NCBI GenBank assembly: GCA_024195265.1
Contig: JAJLRJ010000006.1
Span: 644,001-708,000, forward strand
Source of the DNA: Dendrophyllia cribrosa
Taxonomy: Eukaryota > Cnidaria > Anthozoa > Scleractinia > Dendrophylliidae
Direction of reading: 5' to 3'
Length of the DNA: 64,000 nucleotides
Part shown: piece after piece, positions 58,813 through 64,000 of the stretch
How positions within the stretch are numbered: position 1 is the stretch's first letter
Layout of the letters: every line of letters starts with the position of its first letter
Translations under genes and position numbers: made by a program
The notes under the pieces: model-generated
The model's input: the letters and a program-made list of their open reading frames with translations, nothing else
Databases searched by the model: none
Told to the model about the DNA's origin: nothing

Positions 58813-61457
58813 CTTTAGACTGCAAATACACACCGAAAATTATGCAAATATCGTGGAAACCTGTTAATCCGGCTTAATTTCACAAGGATACCAAGCTTCT
58901 GGCCGTACGCGTATTAACGAGCTTGGTCTCATGTATGTTTATGTGACTCTGAACTTTTAATGATCTGGACTAAAAAAGTGGCCGTCATAGAGAGGTGTCT
59001 ATATTAACGGGCCCGTTCAGCGGGATTCCACCGTATGCCTTCACATTATTACACAATTTATCCAGTCACGAAAGGAAACACTGTAAAGTAAAACATAGAT
59101 TTTAGTCGTCAGTTTTTTTACCTTTAAGGCTAAAAAGAAACTATAACTTAGCTAACCTGTAAAAATACCGAGCCGTACTCGTAATCACACAAATTTTACC
59201 AGCATGAAGCAAACAAGCCGTTCTTAGCAATTTTTGCAATTGTCACGAATCAGGAAGATAAAGTCAGTTAGTAATGTAATGCTTTATGAAAATTTCTTTT
59301 ATCGGCGCTCCGCACTAGATAAATATAGAGTAATTAAAAATTGTGCAACCATCTCCTGCAAACTTTCAATTTTGTATTAATTTTTTGCCACTTCTCCCTT
59401 TAAAAATAATATAGCGTGTCTATTTCAACATCCCGCTGCGACATTAGGGGACCTATGACGAGTTTATCGATAATTTATAGCGTACTGGACGCGGCTTGAA
59501 ATTTAGCCATAAGAAGCTGTATATTATTTTTCGCGTAAGGCTCAAAAACAATGATTGAGCTTAAAAAGCAGTGAATTTTTAAATTGCTTCCTTACATGTG
59601 TAAAAGGTGTCAGCTAAAAGTAAATATCTAACTACAAGTAGAATTTCGCAATATAGGAGAATTTCGTAATCTCAGTATTACGATATTATTCTTAGCCGAT
59701 TGCAAACTTGATTCTCCTTGTAGACATCACATTGTAAATTAGTAACATCTTGTACCTAAAGATGGTTGGTCTTGCCAGCTGAAATATTGTATGAAACAAA
59801 ATATACGCTGTTTTCAATTGTCATTTAATTTTTGGCTGATTGAGCAGAAGCAGAAACTCAACTCAAGGATCCCACGGACACGCCGCAAGATTGTCGTATA
59901 CGTTATCTTGCCATTTTGTCTTCAAGTTATAGCCTCATTTGACTGCAGATTGGTGCAAATTAAATGTAGCCAAAAATTAAAATGTTTACATGTTATAGGC
60001 AAATACATACCAAGCGCCAATAAGCACTTATCAGATAAAAGAAAGTGTTGTTTGAATATATTTAGTCCAGTGTGTCGCCAAAGCAAATCCTGATGATTGT
60101 TTGGAAAAATTAACGAGTGTGCGCCAGCTGAAGCAAGGACATTATTTGAAATACAGAAGCTCATTAATCTGTTTAAATTCAAGTTGTTAATTTATAATAA
60201 ACAAGTGGTCTTGCCTCTATAAAACGAGTTTCAGGCTAAACGAAACCATGAACGTTTTGCGTAGGAAGCTTGTGTAAACAAATTGCTTCCCGGATCGCAA
60301 AAATAGTGAAAATTGATTTTCTTTGATGTTTATTTGACGTTATCTTAGCGAATCCTGCTGTTTATTATTTTTATTATGCATAAGTACTTTCTGATAATTT
60401 TGTTCATTATTTAGTTTGTCCAAGAAAGGATAATTAAGTTCTAATATTGTTCAGAAAATGTGTATAAGAAAATAAATTCATATGATCTGCGGCTAAGAAA
60501 GAATTAAAAAGAATGTGCCGGATCATCGCAGTTATACAGTAACTGAAGGAGCTGCAATTCACAGAGCCTGAACAAATTTTTCAGGCCTCGACGGGATTCA
60601 GTTCAGTCGTCCATAACTGACCACCCTTCGTCACCTGAGATCCTCATGTAATTGGTTGCTTGAGGACCCCTTTCAGCTACGGCTGAAGACGAACCGGCAT
60701 AGAGCATATTTTATAGCTGGATCTAAACTATAAGGGAATCATCGTTAATTTAATACTCATCAGTTTTAAGGAGGCAAATTAGATACTCTTTTAGGTACTT
60801 TAATTTCAGTGACATGCTTTTTAAATTATTGCCGTTGTGAAGCCAGCGCCACGGACAACTCAGTGGTCGACAGTGGAGTTTGGCGCTTTTGAAATGTAAA
60901 TTATTATTGTGATACAAATAATTTGTGTCCCCTATTATTAGAAGGGTTAACTAATTCCTTCGGCTAGTTTTTATTTCACACAAAAATAAAGTTATTATTA
61001 TTAAATCATATTTATTCTGCGATAATCAGAGAGATTTTTAGCTGGTAGTGAGAGTAGAAAGGAGTGTCCGAAACTCGCATTTTGATATTTTCAATAGTTT
61101 CAATATTTTGATGAATTTTGTGTGTATTTCCTCAGTTATTTTTGTGGATTTCAGCCAATCAGCGCGCGCTCTAATTATGCCGCTGTGCATAATTTGCGAT
61201 TGTCAATTTCATTCATCCGGGAACCTGCGATCGGAGAAAAAGTTTGTGGAATTTCGTTCAAACTCTTGGTGAATGTAATGCATGAGATTTTATTTCATCA
61301 CCTCATGTTTTCTTTGCCTGGTTACTTGTTTTATGGATGAAAAGCTCTTAATCTCGAGCTCTGAATTCGTCGTTCGAGTTTATAAATCCCCTGGTGATGG
61401 TTATGTAGCTGTGGTTTGTTGATGATTTCGTGGCAATTAGTAGGTTTACGTTCCGTC

Positions 61458-61478
61458 ATGCATACAGTAGATGGCTAG
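61458..61478 (+). promoter_or_regulatory. short upstream ORF overlapping the TOGARAM1 start
   Basis: ATG CAT ACA GTA GAT GGC TAG begins 13 bases before and overlaps the main ATG in another frame; it could dampen initiation. Effect unknown. Confidence 0.4.
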
Positions 61479-63363
61479 TAGTGTTGCCAAGCTCAAACCA
61501 CTGTCATCAGTGATCGCTGAGCCCGATGAAGTCCTTGAACAAAATATGGAAGAAAATGAAGTGCTAGCTGGACTAGCCAGAAGCGGTGATTCCGCGAGGA
61601 AAACTGATATTTTGGACGAGCTACGAGCAAATGCGCGGCGAAATGGTGGTCGATTACAATTCGTCGATCGACTTGCTCTGTTTCGCGTTTTGCACGAAGC
61701 ACTTGCCGACCCAAACTCGAACACAAGACTGCGTTGTACCGAGTTTCTGTGCGAAATCATCCCTGAGTTTGGGGAAGATTTGGATAACTGCATGGCACTT
61801 GTTATTCCTCAACTCGTGTCTAACATCGGAGACAACCAAGTGTCGGTGAAAAAGTCTGCGATTCAGACACTGCATGTGTACATGAAGCATTCTACACAGG
61901 TGAGCGCTGTATTGAACGCTATTATCGATCATGGTCTTGAAAGCGACAATAGGAGGACAAGAACGGAAAGTTTAGTTGCTTTACCTATCCTTATAATGCC
62001 AAACTTGGCTCACGAAGATCTGTTTACGTTGACAAAGGCTCTCGTTGGTAGGTTGGAAAATTCGTCGAGACCCGAAAGTTCACCTGCTGTCATTTCCCTC
62101 GAAAGGATAAAAAATGTTGTAGGACCCTCGATTTTCGACAGTTACCGTCGTCGATTGTCCCCTGAGCAACAAAACGTCTGTTTATTGGCGCTTCAAACTC
62201 GCAGCGCCAACCCAATAAAAGATTTAGAGGCGCTTGGAGGTCGAAAGGCCAAAAGTGCCGGTCACTTAAATTCAAATGGGATCATTTCAGACGATGATCA
62301 CTCGGACAGAAATACCGTGTTGGACAGAGGGCATACTATAGCCATAACAAATAACTCGGATGATTTCCTTGATGGAAGCTATGGTCCGCTGGAGTATGGG
62401 TTTGTTCCAATATCCGTGATGGCGAAACTTAAAGATCAGAGCAACTGGAGAGTAAGAGCGCAGGGAATTGAAGAGTTGAAAACATTAATGGGACAATTGA
62501 CAGACACATCACCTGTTTACCCTAATCTGGGTTCACTCTTTGCACTACTGCTTGGATTCCTGGATGATGTGAACTTTAAGATTGGTGTCACCAGTCTTCA
62601 AATTATCGGACTGCTTGTAGCCAAACTGGGGACGGGCATAAGCCCAGTTCTGAAGCCCCTTCTGTCAGCACTGTCAAATAAATTAGGAGATAACAAGATT
62701 GTGATTAGACAGGAAAACATGAAAGTGCTAATGCAAGTTATGCATATCCTCTCTCCAAAAGCAGTGCTGTCTGTGTTGACAGCTAACTTACAACATCGAA
62801 ATTCCAGAGTACGCGAGGAAACTGTCAATGTTTTCATTGCGGCATTACTTACTTTTCCGAGCTCAGACTTCAGTCTTCCAGAACTGACAAATTCAATTGC
62901 TCCCGCCCTAGTAGACAGCAAGAGAAGAGTGCGGCAAGCAGCATTAGAAGCATTTGCAGTTATAGCACAAGCAATGGGACCTGGGCGCATTCAACCTATC
63001 ATTGCAGCAATCGATAGTGTTGAGCTTCACATGGGTGGTGATGGTATAATGGGTGCCGTAACGGCAAGGTTGGCTCGGAGGCAGCTTCCACGCTTGAATA
63101 GAGATGGCTTGGTGGAGTATGCCATTCCTATGCCATCATCCGGGACAGTAAGGGGTCAAAACAATACGCCGCGTGGAGCTGATATTGACTGGATTTTAGC
63201 AGGCACAGCTGGGACTGGTTCTGCTGATCCTTCAGGGTCTGCTCGCTCAACACCAGGGCTGAATGATTCTTTAAATATGTCAGGACCCAGCCCTCGAAGG
63301 GTTTTAAGCGCAGGAAAGAATCTATTACCATGGGAAGGTTACCAGGGTCGAGATGGAAACCAG
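61471..63363 (+). CDS. TOGARAM1: TOGARAM1 (crescerin) first coding exon, gene continues beyond the window
   Basis: One long exon of 631 codons, ending at CAG|gtaaga. HEAT-repeat TOG domain 1 spans about residues 45-250 and TOG domain 2 about 300-545. The signature LVDSKRRVRQAALEAFAV, then LARRQLPRL and VEYAIPMPSS, then RRVLSAGK...LPWE, matches the order in vertebrate TOGARAM1. The protein regulates microtubule growth in cilia through TOG domains that bind tubulin. The ATG at 61471 is the first in this frame and starts MASSVAKLKPL ahead of TOG1. The C-terminal TOG3-TOG4 part should lie to the right. CLASP, the other TOG family considered, lacks the RRVLSAGK-LPWE linker. Confidence 0.92.
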
Positions 63364-64000
63364 GTAAGATTGGCTAATCTAAATTGTTTAAAACTTTTAC
63401 GATGATTTCTGGGATGGAAATTAGCACTCGCCCACTGGCTGAGACAAATCTTTTTGGACAAGTACAAATTGTGTATTTTTTGTGCAGTTATGAATTTTAC
63501 TTGCCCAAATGGCGAGTGATGTCAAAAATAAGTTTCCAACCCTGGATTATTATATGCAAAATACATGTTTGACAGTAGCAGTTACAGTGCAAGGCATCAA
63601 CAGTACATGTAGTTTATTAGAAGATGAGAAATGGAATTGCATTTTAGGCACAATTATTTAAAATCAAATATAAAAATCAAAATTAATATACCCAGTGTAT
63701 TCTGCACTCTGTTGCATGTTTTCATTTCACCTGGCTTCGCATCTATGTAATACTGAATTGGACTGCTAATTTTCACATGATGTATGTGTAAGTGGTTTAA
63801 AAAACCATGCACACAATCAAAAACATTTTTTGTTACAGAGTTATCATTGGGTGACTAAAACGTCAATGTAAAAATACAAAGTAAGAATACAAGGTACAGT
63901 TTGCCTCAAGGCAAAATTAAGGTCTTCACCTGTGAGAGCAAATAAAACTATTACATGTACTATTATTAAATTGATTTTTTTTCCAAATCAACAAAAGCAT
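63364..64000 (+). other. start of a TOGARAM1 intron
   Basis: AT-rich sequence, no coding exon seen up to the right edge. Confidence 0.7.

Larger units (their letters stand above)
55864..61457. other. region between divergent genes
   Basis: No further gene recognised. It contains a hairpin at 56045-56205, a G run and telomere-type repeats near 56931-56991, a MITE at 58434-58812, and otherwise AT-rich unique-looking sequence. Confidence 0.55.

Overview
The window reads as nuclear DNA of an animal, most likely an anthozoan cnidarian (stony coral or sea anemone). Genes are split by GT-AG introns. Non-coding DNA is AT-rich and full of SINEs, foldback MITEs, Penelope-like elements and minisatellites. 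A short TTAGGG tract is present. The protein families (polycystin-1-like, BK-channel beta subunit, TOGARAM1) are metazoan. The species assignment is inference.

Layout. (1) 1-4134, plus: the 3' end of an unrecognised gene built from tandemly duplicated phase-1 exons. (2) 5730-30210, minus: a complete 13-exon polycystin-1-like gene: signal peptide, Ly6/uPAR domain, REJ region, GAIN/GPS, PLAT, eleven membrane segments and a cytoplasmic tail. All splice phases agree, but exon 10 lacks one base after the GPS, and intron 7 is GC-AG. Its introns carry a 17-bp minisatellite, a 33-bp minisatellite, a 205-base G run, a mirror-image Penelope element and an LTR-like element. (3) 30.2-38.9 kb: no host gene recognised. 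There are truncated non-LTR retrotransposon 3' ends, a clear type I hammerhead ribozyme at 34055-34095, several MITEs, and a broken family B DNA polymerase gene. (4) 38956-42106, plus: a two-exon BK-channel beta-subunit-like gene. (5) 43913-55863, minus: a 12-exon gene fusing a hydantoinase/oxoprolinase A-type ATPase half to a DUF917 (S-methyl-thiohydantoin desulfurase) half. Its introns hold a 17-bp minisatellite, 106-, 42- and 93-bp tandem repeats and a second Penelope remnant. (6) 61471 to the right edge, plus: the first coding exon of TOGARAM1 (crescerin).

Two host genes, the polycystin-1-like receptor-channel and TOGARAM1, belong to families tied to cilia; nothing in the sequence shows co-regulation. 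The BK-beta and hydantoinase genes converge tail to tail at 42.1-43.9 kb.

The most unusual signals are the hammerhead ribozyme inside a 17-bp-repeat element, the recurrence of one 17-bp consensus in tandem arrays at several loci, a 33-bp minisatellite whose single unit also sits inside a MITE, the Ly6 domain on a polycystin-1-like protein, a BK beta-type subunit outside vertebrates, and the exon-duplication array at the left edge. Exon limits were deduced by eye from splice consensus, reading-frame phase and family similarity; no database search was run.
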